Of a stretch of 64,000 nt of DNA, positions 18,467-28,176 are shown in pieces; within the stretch, counting starts at the first letter, position 1, and each line of letters opens with the position of its first letter. The translations under genes and the position numbers were made by a program. The notes under the pieces were generated by a model. It did no database searches. It had not been told where the DNA came from and saw only the letters and a program-made list of their open reading frames with translations. Origin of the DNA: Aliivibrio sp. 1S175 (GTDB lineage Bacteria > Pseudomonadota > Gammaproteobacteria > Enterobacterales > Vibrionaceae); assembly GCF_001690985.1 (NCBI RefSeq), contig NZ_MAJS01000009.1, forward strand, positions 1-64,000. Reading direction: 5' to 3'.

Positions 18467-18494
18467 ATTTTACTCTTATGAGTTTTCAATGCAA
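18467..18494 (-). promoter_or_regulatory. rpsP operon promoter
   Basis: On the minus strand TTGCAT (18489-18494), 16 bases, TAAAAT (18467-18472). It is followed by CCGGGG, a GC-rich discriminator typical of stringently controlled ribosomal-protein promoters. Confidence 0.8.
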
Positions 18495-18548
18495 GGGCTT
18501 TAGCTACTTTTTCGCCAATTATTTCTGTAATTAGTGAAAAAATTAGGT

Positions 18549-18600
18549 GAAAAAGGTGCGCTAGGTTAAATTTATCAATAAATTAACTTGTCGCACCTTG
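18549..18600 (-). terminator. Terminator of ffh
   Basis: AAGGTGCG (18553-18560) pairs with CGCACCTT (18592-18599). An inner A/T-rich stem (GTTAA/TTAAC) extends the structure, and a T-rich tail follows on the minus strand. Confidence 0.75.
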
Positions 18601-18638
18601 TTATCTGGTTTTTACATTTGGAGAATGTGAATTAACAG

Positions 18639-20015
18639 TTAGCGACCAAAACCACCCATACCGCCCATTCCACCACCCATCATTCCTTGCATATTACGCA
18701 TCATGCCTTTCATTCCACCCTTCTGCATTTTTTTCATCATTTTTTGCATTTGAGTAAATTGTTTCAGCATTCGATTTACATCTTGTACTTGAGTACCAGA
18801 ACCTGCTGCAATACGCTTTTTACGTGAACCTTTAATTAGCTCTGGACGTTGACGTTCTTTCATTGTCATGGAATTAATAATTGCTTCCATTTGATTGAAC
18901 ATTTTATCATCCACTTTATCTTTAACATTATCGGGCAACTGAGACATTCCTGGGAGCTTATCCATCATGCCCATCATGCCGCCCATATTTGTCATCTGAC
19001 CAAGCTGCTCACGAAAATCTTCAAGATCAAACCCTTTTTTCTCTTTGAACTTTTTCGCTAATCGTTCTGCTTTTTCTTTATCTACGTTCTTCTCTAGATC
19101 TTCAATTAAAGAAAGAACATCACCCATACCTAAAATACGAGAAGCTATACGTTCTGGATGGAACGGTTCTAGTGCATCCGTTTTTTCGCCAACACCCAAG
19201 AATTTAATTGGCTTACCCGTAATATGGCGAACCGATAACGCAGCACCGCCACGAGCATCACCATCAACTTTGGTTAGAATCACACCTGTAAGCGGTAAAA
19301 TATCACCAAAAGCCTTTGCAGTATTCGCAGCATCTTGACCCGTCATTGCATCAACAACAAATAACGTTTCAATTGGATTCACATGCTCATGAAGCTGCTT
19401 AATTTCTTCCATCATTTCCGTATCAACAGCTAGACGACCAGCGGTATCCACGATAACAACATCAAAAAACTTTAATTTAGCGTGACTAATTGCACCATCA
19501 ACAATATCAATTGGCTTTTGATCTGCACTTGATGGGAAGAAATCTACTTCAACTTCTGCCGCTAATGTTTCTAATTGCTTAATTGCCGCTGGACGATATA
19601 CATCGGCAGATACAACAAGTACTTTCTTTTTATCTCTTTCTTTTAATAGCTTCGCTAATTTACCGGTACTGGTCGTTTTACCCGCACCTTGTAAACCTGC
19701 CATTAAAATAACCGCAGGCGGCTGACACGCTAAATTAAGAGCCTCATTTGAGTCTCCCATAATAGCTTCTAGTTCCGACTGAACGATTTTAATGAATTCT
19801 TGACCTGGAGTTAAGCTTTTAGATACCTCAACCCCTACAGCATTTTCTTTTATTCGTTTAACAAAATCACGAACAACAGGCAAAGCAACATCAGCTTCTA
19901 ATAGAGCCATGCGTACTTCACGTAACGTTTCTTTAATGTTGTCTTCTGTTAATCGACCTTTACCACTGATATTTTTCAGGGTCTTGGATAGTCTATCCGT
20001 TAAATTATCAAACAT
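18639..20015 (-). CDS. ffh: Ffh signal recognition particle protein
   Basis: 458-residue SRP54 GTPase that binds signal sequences on nascent inner-membrane proteins with 4.5S RNA and docks with FtsY. It has an N domain, a G domain with GLQGAGKTT (about 107-115) and DTAGR, and a methionine-rich M domain (about 300-458) ending in a Met/Gly-rich tail. It diverges from ypjD, and rpsP follows, as in E. coli. A -10 TATAAT lies at 20047-20052 on the minus strand with a poor -35. Confidence 0.98.
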   Translation of the reverse strand: MFDNLTDRLSKTLKNISGKGRLTEDNIKETLREVRMALLEADVALPVVRDFVKRIKENAVGVEVSKSLTPGQEFIKIVQSELEAIMGDSNEALNLACQPPAVILMAGLQGAGKTTSTGKLAKLLKERDKKKVLVVSADVYRPAAIKQLETLAAEVEVDFFPSSADQKPIDIVDGAISHAKLKFFDVVIVDTAGRLAVDTEMMEEIKQLHEHVNPIETLFVVDAMTGQDAANTAKAFGDILPLTGVILTKVDGDARGGAALSVRHITGKPIKFLGVGEKTDALEPFHPERIASRILGMGDVLSLIEDLEKNVDKEKAERLAKKFKEKKGFDLEDFREQLGQMTNMGGMMGMMDKLPGMSQLPDNVKDKVDDKMFNQMEAIINSMTMKERQRPELIKGSRKKRIAAGSGTQVQDVNRMLKQFTQMQKMMKKMQKGGMKGMMRNMQGMMGGGMGGMGGFGR

Positions 20016-20166
20016 ATTCTGCGCCTACTTTGCGACCATATCTCCGATTATACCTAAATCTGAGACGTTATAATTAAAATTTTTTATACTAACTGAATCA
20101 CACCTACCGAGATTGGCCTCTAGAGGGTATAATCAAATTGTTGATAAATTAGATGAACTGTTAATT

Positions 20167-20961
20167 ATGGATGCCATTACAGCAATTAGTGCTGCACTTT
20201 TTTACTTTCTTGCTTTAGCTTTTATTGTTCCAGGCTTAGCAGGTCAAAATAAAATTCAAACCAATGTTGTATTTATATGCGCATCTCTTGCGTTACTTCT
20301 TCATGCCTGGCAATTAAAAGAGCTAATTCTCAACAGTTTTGGACAAAATCTAAGTATTTTAAATGTCGCGTCTCTCATTAGTTTTATTATCTCTTTGGTA
20401 ATGAGCGCTGCAATGCTTAAATTTAGAGTGTGGTTTATTCTACCTGTTGTTTATAGCTTCTCTGCTATTAATTTATTAGCTGCCACTTTCTTACCGGGTG
20501 CTTTTATTACCCATTTAGAAACGCACCCAAGTCTACTAATTCATATATCGTTAGCATTATTCGCGTACTCTACACTAATGATAGCGACTCTTTATGCTCT
20601 ACAGCTTGCTTGGCTTGATCATAAACTAAAAAGTAAAAAATCATTAACACTCAATCCTAACCTTCCTCCATTAATGATGGTGGAACGTCAACTTTTCAAG
20701 ATCATTCTTGTGGGTTTAGGGCTATTAACTCTAACTTTATTGACAGGCCTCACATTCATTCAAGATATGTTTGCTCAAGGCAAAGCTCATAAGGCTGTGC
20801 TTTCATTTTTAGCTTGGATTATCTATGCCGTATTAACTTGGGGACATTACCGTCAAGGCTGGCGTGGACAAAAGGCACTATGGTTTAGTCTTACTGGGGC
20901 TTTTTTATTAACTCTTGCCTATTTTGGTAGCCGTTTTGTTCAAGAAGTTATTCTTACTTAA
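20167..20961 (+). CDS. ypjD: YpjD/CorE inner-membrane CcsA-like protein
   Basis: 264-residue polytopic membrane protein of the YpjD (cytochrome c assembly CcsA/ResC-like) family with about eight hydrophobic segments. The start is the ATG of MDAITAIS, matching the E. coli length. The upstream reading from a TTG runs through a TATAAT-like -10 (20128-20133) and is unlikely. It sits between ffh and corB as in E. coli. The exact function is uncertain. Confidence 0.88.
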   Translation: MDAITAISAALFYFLALAFIVPGLAGQNKIQTNVVFICASLALLLHAWQLKELILNSFGQNLSILNVASLISFIISLVMSAAMLKFRVWFILPVVYSFSAINLLAATFLPGAFITHLETHPSLLIHISLALFAYSTLMIATLYALQLAWLDHKLKSKKSLTLNPNLPPLMMVERQLFKIILVGLGLLTLTLLTGLTFIQDMFAQGKAHKAVLSFLAWIIYAVLTWGHYRQGWRGQKALWFSLTGAFLLTLAYFGSRFVQEVILT

Positions 20962-21062
20962 TAACGATAATCCGCTCATTTTTCACGATCAAAATTGACA
21001 TCATTACCATTAGTATTGATAAATACGTTTTACTATTATTTTAAAATTGAGGACTTAGACAC

Positions 21063-22331
21063 TTGGACGACATATCAACCGGCGCCCTATTTACTCTACT
21101 TGCTGTACTTATTGTTATCTCAGGTTACTTCTCCAGTTCAGAAACTGGCATGATGTCCTTAAACCGCTATCGCTTAAAGCACCTATCGAATCAAGGTCAT
21201 AAAGGTGCAAAACGTGTAGAAAAATTATTAAGTCGCCCTGACCGTCTTATTGGGCTGATCCTTATCGGAAATAACCTTGTTAATATCCTTGCCTCTGCTA
21301 TTGCCACCATACTAGGTATGCGTCTTTATGGTGATTATGGTGTTGCTATTGCCACTGGTATTTTAACTCTTGTTATCCTTGTCTTTGCTGAGGTTACGCC
21401 AAAAACACTAGCCGCAATGTACCCTGAACGAGTCTCTTATAGCAGTAGTATTGTACTTAACATTCTAATGAAGCTTCTTTCTCCTCTCGTTATTTTAGTG
21501 AACTTAATTACTAACGGTTTTTTAAAAATACTCGGCCTTGGTACACATAGTGGTAATAAAGATAACTTAAGTTCAGAAGAATTGCGTACCGTTGTACATG
21601 AAGCTGGCGGACTAATCCCTCGCCGACACCAAGAAATGCTTATTTCAATTTTAGATTTAGAACACGTAACTGTAAACGATATTATGGTGCCTCGCAGTGA
21701 AATCACCGGTATCGATATTAATGATGACTGGAAATCAATTTCTCGCCAATTAGCGCATTCTCCTCATGGTCGAATTGTTCTGTATAGAGATCAAATTGAT
21801 GAAGTTGTCGGAATGCTTCGCTTACGAGAATCATACCGTTTGATGCTTGAAAAAAACGAGATGACAAAAGAAACCTTATTAAGAGCAGCTGATGAGATTT
21901 ACTTTATTCCTGAAGCGACGCCATTAAACAGCCAATTATTAAAATTTCAGCGTAATAAAGAACGTATTGGTCTTGTTGTAGATGAATATGGCGACATCCA
22001 AGGTTTAGTGACTCTTGAAGATATTTTAGAAGAGATCGTGGGCGAGTTTACCACATCAATGGCACCAAGCTTAGCTGAAGAAATAATGCCTCAACCTGAC
22101 GGTAGCTTTATGATAGAAGGCAGCGCCAATATCAGAGATATAAATAAAGGGCTAAAATGGGATTTACCAACTGATGGTCCAAGAACATTAAACGGCTTAA
22201 TTCTTGAGCATTTGGAGGAAATACCAAAAACGAACATTAATTTGGAAATTGAACAGCACAATATGAAAATCATTGCCGTTGAAGAAAACAAGATTAATTT
22301 AGTTAAAGTGTTCCCAAGTTCAAAAAAATAA
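21063..22331 (+). CDS. corB: CorB/YfjD CNNM-family Mg2+/Co2+ transport protein
   Basis: 422-residue membrane protein with an N-terminal DUF21 transmembrane domain (about 1-190: SGYFSSSETGMMSLNRYR, then GNNLVNI), a CBS pair (about 205-330: DIMVPRSEI and VVDEYGDIQGLVTLEDILEEIVG), and a C-terminal CorC_HlyC transporter-associated domain. The start codon is TTG, chosen because GAGGA lies upstream and the N-terminus aligns with E. coli YfjD. A TTGACA and a GATAAA lie in the 101-base gap after ypjD. A strong terminator shared with luxS follows. Confidence 0.92.
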   Translation: MDDISTGALFTLLAVLIVISGYFSSSETGMMSLNRYRLKHLSNQGHKGAKRVEKLLSRPDRLIGLILIGNNLVNILASAIATILGMRLYGDYGVAIATGILTLVILVFAEVTPKTLAAMYPERVSYSSSIVLNILMKLLSPLVILVNLITNGFLKILGLGTHSGNKDNLSSEELRTVVHEAGGLIPRRHQEMLISILDLEHVTVNDIMVPRSEITGIDINDDWKSISRQLAHSPHGRIVLYRDQIDEVVGMLRLRESYRLMLEKNEMTKETLLRAADEIYFIPEATPLNSQLLKFQRNKERIGLVVDEYGDIQGLVTLEDILEEIVGEFTTSMAPSLAEEIMPQPDGSFMIEGSANIRDINKGLKWDLPTDGPRTLNGLILEHLEEIPKTNINLEIEQHNMKIIAVEENKINLVKVFPSSKK

Positions 22332-22342
22332 AATACCGCTTA

Positions 22343-22380
22343 AAAAAATCCCGTATTAGCGAGCTAATACGGGATTTTTT
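22343..22380. terminator. Bidirectional terminator between corB and luxS
   Basis: A perfect 18-base inverted repeat (arms 22343-22360 and 22363-22380, 2-base spacer), beginning AAAAAATCCCG, has A/T tracts on both sides. It can stop both corB and luxS transcripts. Confidence 0.95.
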
Positions 22381-22401
22381 ACATCGATTAAACCGTAAAA
22401 A

Positions 22402-22920
22402 CTAATCGACTGATAATTCTTTTAGCATTGAATCAGGTAATGCGAGTTCATCGTTTTTATTCACTCGAATACCAAAAGCCAAGATAGCAGTAGCAATTGC
22501 CTTCGCCTCTTCTAAAGAGTGCATAGCATAAGTACCACATTGATATTCATTCAATTCAGGGATTTTATTCTGAGCCTCAACATTTAGTACATCTTCCATT
22601 GATGCAATCCAAGCATTTGCCACTGTTGTTTCAATTGGTGTTCCAATCAAGCTCATATAAAAGCCAGTGCGACATCCCATTGGTGATATGTCAATAATCT
22701 CAACTTCTGGTCCATTTAGATGATTACGCATAAAACCAGCGTATAGATGCTCTAAAGTGTGGATGCCTTTCTCTGACAAGATATCTTTATTTGGGGCTGT
22801 AAAACGCAAATCAAACACGGTAATTGTATCGCCTTTTGGGGTTTGCATTTTCTTTGCAATACGAACAGCAGGCGCTTCCATTCGAGTATGATCAACGGTG
22901 AAGCTATCTAATAATGGCAT
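22402..22920 (-). CDS. luxS: LuxS S-ribosylhomocysteine lyase (AI-2 synthase)
   Basis: 172-residue metalloenzyme that cleaves S-ribosylhomocysteine to homocysteine and DPD, the precursor of the quorum-sensing signal AI-2. Metal ligands are His54 and His58 of HTLEH, with Cys128 in QCGTY; Glu57 is catalytic and Cys83 lies in GCRTGFY. A good ribosome binding site (AAAGGA) precedes the ATG. It starts 30 bases after the SLT-fold lipoprotein gene and ends at a bidirectional terminator. Confidence 0.99.
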   Translation of the reverse strand: MPLLDSFTVDHTRMEAPAVRIAKKMQTPKGDTITVFDLRFTAPNKDILSEKGIHTLEHLYAGFMRNHLNGPEVEIIDISPMGCRTGFYMSLIGTPIETTVANAWIASMEDVLNVEAQNKIPELNEYQCGTYAMHSLEEAKAIATAILAFGIRVNKNDELALPDSMLKELSVD

Positions 22921-22950
22921 AATTTAATCCTTTAATTTATGAATGATGGT

Positions 22951-23550
22951 TTACCACCACCAACTACTTTGTCTTTCAAGCTCAGCTTTACATTGTTTTA
23001 ATTGCCAGCCATACGTTTTAGCTTGAGATTCAACTCTACGTGCTATCTTAATCAATTGTGGTTTACTTTGATAGCTCTTGCGTTTATAACCACCTCGACC
23101 TTCATGATAAGCAAGGTATTGGTTGTAAGGATCCCACTTAGATATGCCTAGTTGCTTTTGTGACCCATCGGTATACCAACCAATAAACATAATAGCATCA
23201 TCAAAACTACTACGAGAGCCTCCTCCCGTATCATCCTCATACTCACCCCATACTGGATCTTGAGCTTGTGCATATCCATAAGCCGAGCTTGGGCGACTCC
23301 AAGGAATAAAGCCTAATAACTTAGTCCTTGGCGGGCGAACATCTGAGCGAAAACTGCTTTCTTGCTTCATGATGGCCATCGCTACATTGATTGGCGTACC
23401 GTACTCTTCTGTCATGTCTTTCGCATCATCGTACCAACCGCTTTTTTCTCGAAAAATATCGCATACATTATCTTGCTTAGTTGGTGGGGCTGTTGCACAT
23501 CCTGACAGCAGTAATAATACAAATACTGACATCGAAAATTTATAATTCAT
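22951..23550 (-). CDS. SLT-domain lipoprotein, putative lytic transglycosylase
   Basis: 199-residue predicted lipoprotein with lipobox LSGC (Cys18). The region around Glu64 (MKQESSFRSD) followed by AYGYAQAQ looks like the start of a lysozyme-like SLT fold (E-S motif, then a GxxQ-type motif). The rest differs from classical Slt or Mlt enzymes, and the protein ends in three tryptophans. It lies between gshA and luxS; this neighbourhood is recalled from Vibrio rather than checked. Only a weak GAG lies before the ATG, and a gshA terminator ends 12 bases upstream. Enzyme activity is inferred from the motif only. Confidence 0.8.
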   Translation of the reverse strand: MNYKFSMSVFVLLLLSGCATAPPTKQDNVCDIFREKSGWYDDAKDMTEEYGTPINVAMAIMKQESSFRSDVRPPRTKLLGFIPWSRPSSAYGYAQAQDPVWGEYEDDTGGGSRSSFDDAIMFIGWYTDGSQKQLGISKWDPYNQYLAYHEGRGGYKRKSYQSKPQLIKIARRVESQAKTYGWQLKQCKAELERQSSWWW

Positions 23551-23561
23551 TTTAATTTACT

Positions 23562-23598
23562 CAAAAAAAAGCACTGCTACCCATAGAATAACAGTGCG
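23562..23598 (-). terminator. Terminator after gshA, just before the lipoprotein gene
   Basis: On the minus strand CAGTGC/GCACTG arms (stem 23571-23579 and 23589-23597, one mismatch) are followed by eight T residues. It ends 12 bases before the lipoprotein start codon, so the downstream pair must depend on readthrough or an unseen promoter. Confidence 0.75.
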
Positions 23599-23617
23599 CT
23601 GTAATATTTGACTTTAA

Positions 23618-25183
23618 TTACTTCAAATAACTAAAGTAATCTTCTAAATATTCAGAGAATGACTGTGTATCTTTCGATTCAATCTCTTTCTGTGCAAGAA
23701 GAGAACGAGAAACTTCCGCATCCAACTCTTCTTTTGTATAAAAACCATATTGATGTTCAAGGTGAGTTTTTCGATGCTGAACGGCAAGATCACAGCCTAT
23801 TTTACCGATACCTCCCCCCTTTTTAGTTTCAGCAAGTAGTCGACCTGAAATCGTTAATTCAGGGTCTTCAATCATTGCCGTTAAACGTTGATGTGTTTGT
23901 TGGTATTCATCGTTACCATTTGCAGCATCCATTTCTTTAGCAATGATAAGCAAGTCATCAAAAACTCGTTCAGCCCATGCTTTTTGAGTTAAACGTTCCC
24001 CTTGGCAACCAATTTGAAGCTCTAAACCTGGCTTACGACCTTGCTCAACAATTTTATTCCAATTATCTTTCCAACATGCCATTTCACTGTCATTCATTGG
24101 CGCTGAATCAGTTAATACTGCCCATGCTAAAAAGAGATCAAGAAAGCGAACCTGATCTTTATCAACACCAACCGAACTAAATGGATTGACATCTAGCGAA
24201 CGAACTTCGATATATTCAACCCCTGAACGTTCTAATGCCTCTGATGGTCTCTCACCTGATTTAGTCACTCGTTTAGGTCTAATTGGTGCATACAACTCAT
24301 TTTCAATTTGAAGTACATTTGCATTTAATTGAATATGTTTGTCGCCTTCTTTTAAACCAATCTTAGCGAATTCTTCCGAAGGGGTCTTAATTGCTTTATT
24401 TAAACCTTCAACGTACTCATTCACGCTATTTAAACTGATCTTTAAATCACTTTGCGCATCATTAGTATAACCAAGGTCACTCAATCTTAAAGACGTAGCA
24501 TATGGTAAATACAGTGTATTCCCTAATGATTCAAACTCCATTGCAGTTTCACGACCTTGGATGAATGAACTGCATAATGCAGGGGAGGCTCCAAAGAAAT
24601 AAGGGATTAACCAACCAAAGCGATAATAATTACGGATCAAAGCAAAATAAGCATCAGAGACAGAATCCTGTCTCTCTTTTTCCGTCTGCTCACCAAACAA
24701 TTCATCCCAAAACTCAGTAGAAAAAGAGAAATTAAAATGCACTCCAGAAATAACCTGCATTACACTGCCATAGCGACGCTTTAAGCCTTCTCTATAAGTG
24801 GTTTTTAGTTTCCCTACATTTGAGTCGCCATATTGAGCTAATGTTATATCGTCGTCTTTAGTAACAAAACACGGCATAGATAATGGCCAAAGCTTCTCTT
24901 CACCCATATGAGATACAGTGTAATGATGCACATCTTCAAGCTGATTAATCACAGTATCTACATCATTTGATACTGGCGTAATAAATTCTAACAACGACTC
25001 TGCAAAATCTGTTGTTATGTATTTATGAGTTAACGCTGAACCTACGCCCACAGGATGTGGGTTTGAAGAAAGCGACCCGCCAAGAGTAAATCTCAGGGTC
25101 TCTCTTTCAATTCCCCGGCCTGATTTTCTAAATGCCTGGGGATTGGAAGCGACTTTCTGTAATCGGTTGATAAATTCGGTCAA
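23618..25183 (-). CDS. gshA: GshA glutamate-cysteine ligase
   Basis: 521-residue first enzyme of glutathione synthesis (Glu + Cys + ATP to gamma-glutamylcysteine), type 1 as in E. coli (518 residues). The N-terminal motif [11 protein letters not shown] and later [15 protein letters not shown] are diagnostic. The start codon is TTG, as in E. coli gshA, with GCGAGA upstream. An ATG in another frame overlaps it and opens a 20-codon reading frame. Confidence 0.96.
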   Translation of the reverse strand: MTEFINRLQKVASNPQAFRKSGRGIERETLRFTLGGSLSSNPHPVGVGSALTHKYITTDFAESLLEFITPVSNDVDTVINQLEDVHHYTVSHMGEEKLWPLSMPCFVTKDDDITLAQYGDSNVGKLKTTYREGLKRRYGSVMQVISGVHFNFSFSTEFWDELFGEQTEKERQDSVSDAYFALIRNYYRFGWLIPYFFGASPALCSSFIQGRETAMEFESLGNTLYLPYATSLRLSDLGYTNDAQSDLKISLNSVNEYVEGLNKAIKTPSEEFAKIGLKEGDKHIQLNANVLQIENELYAPIRPKRVTKSGERPSEALERSGVEYIEVRSLDVNPFSSVGVDKDQVRFLDLFLAWAVLTDSAPMNDSEMACWKDNWNKIVEQGRKPGLELQIGCQGERLTQKAWAERVFDDLLIIAKEMDAANGNDEYQQTHQRLTAMIEDPELTISGRLLAETKKGGGIGKIGCDLAVQHRKTHLEHQYGFYTKEELDAEVSRSLLAQKEIESKDTQSFSEYLEDYFSYLK

Positions 25184-25269
25184 AATACATTCTCGCTATT
25201 GAGGTAAGTTCAACATAATGTTGATTTATATCATGGGATATTAGCAAATTTTAATAACGATTGGATACG

Positions 25270-25305
25270 AAAAAACGGCAATATACGCTTGATATTGCCG
25301 TTTTT
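25270..25305 (-). terminator. Terminator of the M16 peptidase gene
   Basis: On the minus strand AAAAACGGCAATAT and ATATTGCCGTTTTT arms surround a 7-base loop, and the T-tract continues. Confidence 0.93.
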
Positions 25306-25315
25306 CTAACAATAG

Positions 25316-28168
25316 TTACTCCTTAAGAGTGATTAACTCAACGGGTAATCCTAGTGTTTTTAGTTTTGGTGTTAGTGCTTTTTTATCCCCAACAACAATG
25401 ATTTGATATTTTGTCGGATCAAACCACTTCGTTGCTAACTCATTAAATTCATCACGACCTAAAGTAGCAATTATTTCATTTTGTTCGTCAATAAAATCAG
25501 CGTCTAACGAGTACGTTAATATTTTACCCAATAAATTTGCTTTCTGACTTGGTGTTTCATACTTTAATGCATCTTGTTGACCAACCGCCAAACGCATAAA
25601 ATTAAGCTCATCCATTGTCATACCATCATTAGCAAACTTCTGCATTTCTGCTGTAAATTCTTTTATTGATTCAAGCGTCACATCTGCACGTACTTGAGCA
25701 TAAAAAATCGACATTCCAACTTCTTTATTACCGGTTAGATAGCCACCAGCGCCATAGGTATAACCCTTATCTTCACGAAGATTTTGGTTAATTCGGCTAT
25801 TGAAGTTCCCACCTAAATTAAAGTTTGCAAGTTGTGTTTCAAATAATTCACCAGTTGCATCAAAAGGCATACCTTGTCGAACAAAACGAATCACACTTTG
25901 AGGTGCATTAGGCTTATCAATTAAATACACTTTTTGTTGGGTTAATTTTGGTAATTGTTGTGGTGCTAACAATTGTGGTGTTTCACCTTTCCATAGAGAA
26001 AGAAAAGAGAGTTTTGATATCAAATCTGATTTATTAATATCACCTACAGACACAACCTGTGTTCCTACTGGTGTATAGTTTTCTTTATAAAAACGTTTTA
26101 CATCATCCAGAGTTAGATTTTTTACTGAAGCAATCGTTCCATCTGGTGAGCGGTCAAATATTGTACCTTTGAACAACACTTCTCGCGTTGCTTGAGACGC
26201 TAACCATGATGGTTTTTGATGACTATAAACCAAACCTTCTACAGCTTGTTTTTGTAGGCGTTCAAAATCTGCTTGCTTGAATGCAGGAGAAAACAACATT
26301 TCATTTACTATAGACAATGTTTCATCTAAATTTTTTGTTAATGAAGATACTGATACCCCGGTAGTATAGCTACCTGAATTAAACGAGATCCCACTGCCTA
26401 ATTTATCTAAACGTTTTTGCAGCGCTTCAGAACTTGATGTTGTAGTCCCTTCTTCCATCATTGCAGCCGTTAATGATGCTAAGCCTTCTTGGCCTCGTGG
26501 CACATAACGATTTCCAGCAGGAATTGAGATTTGTAATTGAACCGTTGGTGTTTCAATTGCTTCAGAGCCTAAGACTTCAATACCGTTAGCTAATTGCGCA
26601 CGGAAAATATCTGGTGTTTTAGCAGTAACCGCCTTTGATGGTAATGGCATAATTGAGCGGTCAAAATCATCAACCGCTTTACGTACAGCTAAACTAGTGT
26701 CATCAATTTTCTCGTATTCAGGTAAGTCTCGTTTCGGCGTCGTAAAGTTAGGCGCTTTAACTTGCAGTTGCGTTTTCCCTTTTGGTACCACACTTAGCGT
26801 CACCTTGTATTTATTCGCTATATACGAATTAAAAGCTTGAGAAACCTTCTCTGGAGTCACCGCTTTAAGTTCTGCTAATTGCTTTTCTAATTGGTCTGGA
26901 TTGCCATAAAAAGTTTCATTAGAAGCAAGTTGAGACACTTTTCCTGAAACTGACTGCAAGCCAAAAATCGCACCGGCTTCTGCACTGCCTTGCACTTCTG
27001 CTAGATCTTCTTGAGATACACCTTCTTTCTCAAATTTATCTAAAACATCCATCACTTCTTTATATGCGGTAGCAAGGTCATTCTTATCACTAGAATCCGT
27101 CATCGCATACACATACATGGTACAAGAAAGTTCAGCACAATCATGAAATGCTCCTGCATCCACGACTTTACCCGTTTTAACTAGATCTTGATAAAGCAAA
27201 CTCGTTTTACCATCACCAAGTAAGGTTGCTAGCATATCAAGGCTAGCTTCCGTTTTTTCACCACGATAAGTTGTTGGCCAACCAATCATAACCATTGGTT
27301 GTTGAATTCGATCTTCCAAAGTAATAAAACGATCTTCAGTCAGCGTTACTGGCTGTTTTGGGGCATCTTCAACTTCAGGACCACGAGGGATTGAGCCGAA
27401 ATATTTATTTACCCATTCCAACGTCTGTTTACTGTCTAAATCACCACCAATGGTAATAACTGCGTTATTTGGGCCATACCAACGTAAAAAGAATGCTTTA
27501 AGGTCATTGACGTCTACACGGTCTAAATCTTCAACATAGCCAATGGTTTGCCATGAGTAAGGATGATCTTGTGGAAACAAAGCCTCTCCCATACGCTCAT
27601 AAATTAATCCATAAGGTCGATTATCATAATTTTGACCACGTTCATTCTTAACAGTACTGCGCTGAATTTCAAATTTCTTTTGGGAAACGGCATCAATTAA
27701 AAAGCCCATACGATCAGACTCTAGCCAGAGCATTTTCTCTAATTGATTAGCTGGAACCGTTTCAAAATAATTGGTTCTGTCGCGGTTAGTTGTACCATTT
27801 AAGGTGCCACCCGCTTCGGTGATTATCTTAAAATGCTGTTGGTCACCCACATTTTCTGAGCCTTGGAACATCATATGCTCAAAGAAGTGTGCAAACCCTG
27901 ATTTACCAATATCTTCACGTGCCGAGCCTACGTGATAAGTGACATCAACATGAACTAATGGATCTGAATGATCTGGGCTAAGAATAACGGTTAAACCATT
28001 CTCTAATGTATATTTCTGATAGGGAATTACCGTTGTCCCTTCCTTTGGCAAAACTTGCTCAATTAAAGTCACACCTTGCGGTAAGTCGGATGTTTTTGGC
28101 GCTTCAAATTCAGAGTTACTGCAACCCGCTAGAGCCAGAATTATCGAGAGGCTTAATAATTTTTTCAT
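25316..28168 (-). CDS. M16-family zinc metalloprotease lipoprotein
   Basis: 950-residue insulinase/pitrilysin-type peptidase. The start was moved to the ATG of MKKLLSLSI because it has AGGA upstream and yields a lipoprotein signal with lipobox LAGC (Cys16). The longer reading adds 41 residues that overlap yqaA. The first half carries the inverted zinc motif HFFEH (94-98) with the downstream glutamate region. The second half is a catalytically inactive M16 repeat, as usual. It is predicted to be a periplasm-facing lipoprotein. It begins 8 bases after yqaA. The substrate is unknown. Confidence 0.9.
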   Translation of the reverse strand: MKKLLSLSIILALAGCSNSEFEAPKTSDLPQGVTLIEQVLPKEGTTVIPYQKYTLENGLTVILSPDHSDPLVHVDVTYHVGSAREDIGKSGFAHFFEHMMFQGSENVGDQQHFKIITEAGGTLNGTTNRDRTNYFETVPANQLEKMLWLESDRMGFLIDAVSQKKFEIQRSTVKNERGQNYDNRPYGLIYERMGEALFPQDHPYSWQTIGYVEDLDRVDVNDLKAFFLRWYGPNNAVITIGGDLDSKQTLEWVNKYFGSIPRGPEVEDAPKQPVTLTEDRFITLEDRIQQPMVMIGWPTTYRGEKTEASLDMLATLLGDGKTSLLYQDLVKTGKVVDAGAFHDCAELSCTMYVYAMTDSSDKNDLATAYKEVMDVLDKFEKEGVSQEDLAEVQGSAEAGAIFGLQSVSGKVSQLASNETFYGNPDQLEKQLAELKAVTPEKVSQAFNSYIANKYKVTLSVVPKGKTQLQVKAPNFTTPKRDLPEYEKIDDTSLAVRKAVDDFDRSIMPLPSKAVTAKTPDIFRAQLANGIEVLGSEAIETPTVQLQISIPAGNRYVPRGQEGLASLTAAMMEEGTTTSSSEALQKRLDKLGSGISFNSGSYTTGVSVSSLTKNLDETLSIVNEMLFSPAFKQADFERLQKQAVEGLVYSHQKPSWLASQATREVLFKGTIFDRSPDGTIASVKNLTLDDVKRFYKENYTPVGTQVVSVGDINKSDLISKLSFLSLWKGETPQLLAPQQLPKLTQQKVYLIDKPNAPQSVIRFVRQGMPFDATGELFETQLANFNLGGNFNSRINQNLREDKGYTYGAGGYLTGNKEVGMSIFYAQVRADVTLESIKEFTAEMQKFANDGMTMDELNFMRLAVGQQDALKYETPSQKANLLGKILTYSLDADFIDEQNEIIATLGRDEFNELATKWFDPTKYQIIVVGDKKALTPKLKTLGLPVELITLKE

Positions 28169-28176
28169 TTTAGTTC

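Noticed and set aside
20117..20126. Perfect palindrome CCTCTAGAGG in front of ypjD considered as an operator
   Set aside because: A single 10-base palindrome next to a -10 is too short to support without conservation data.
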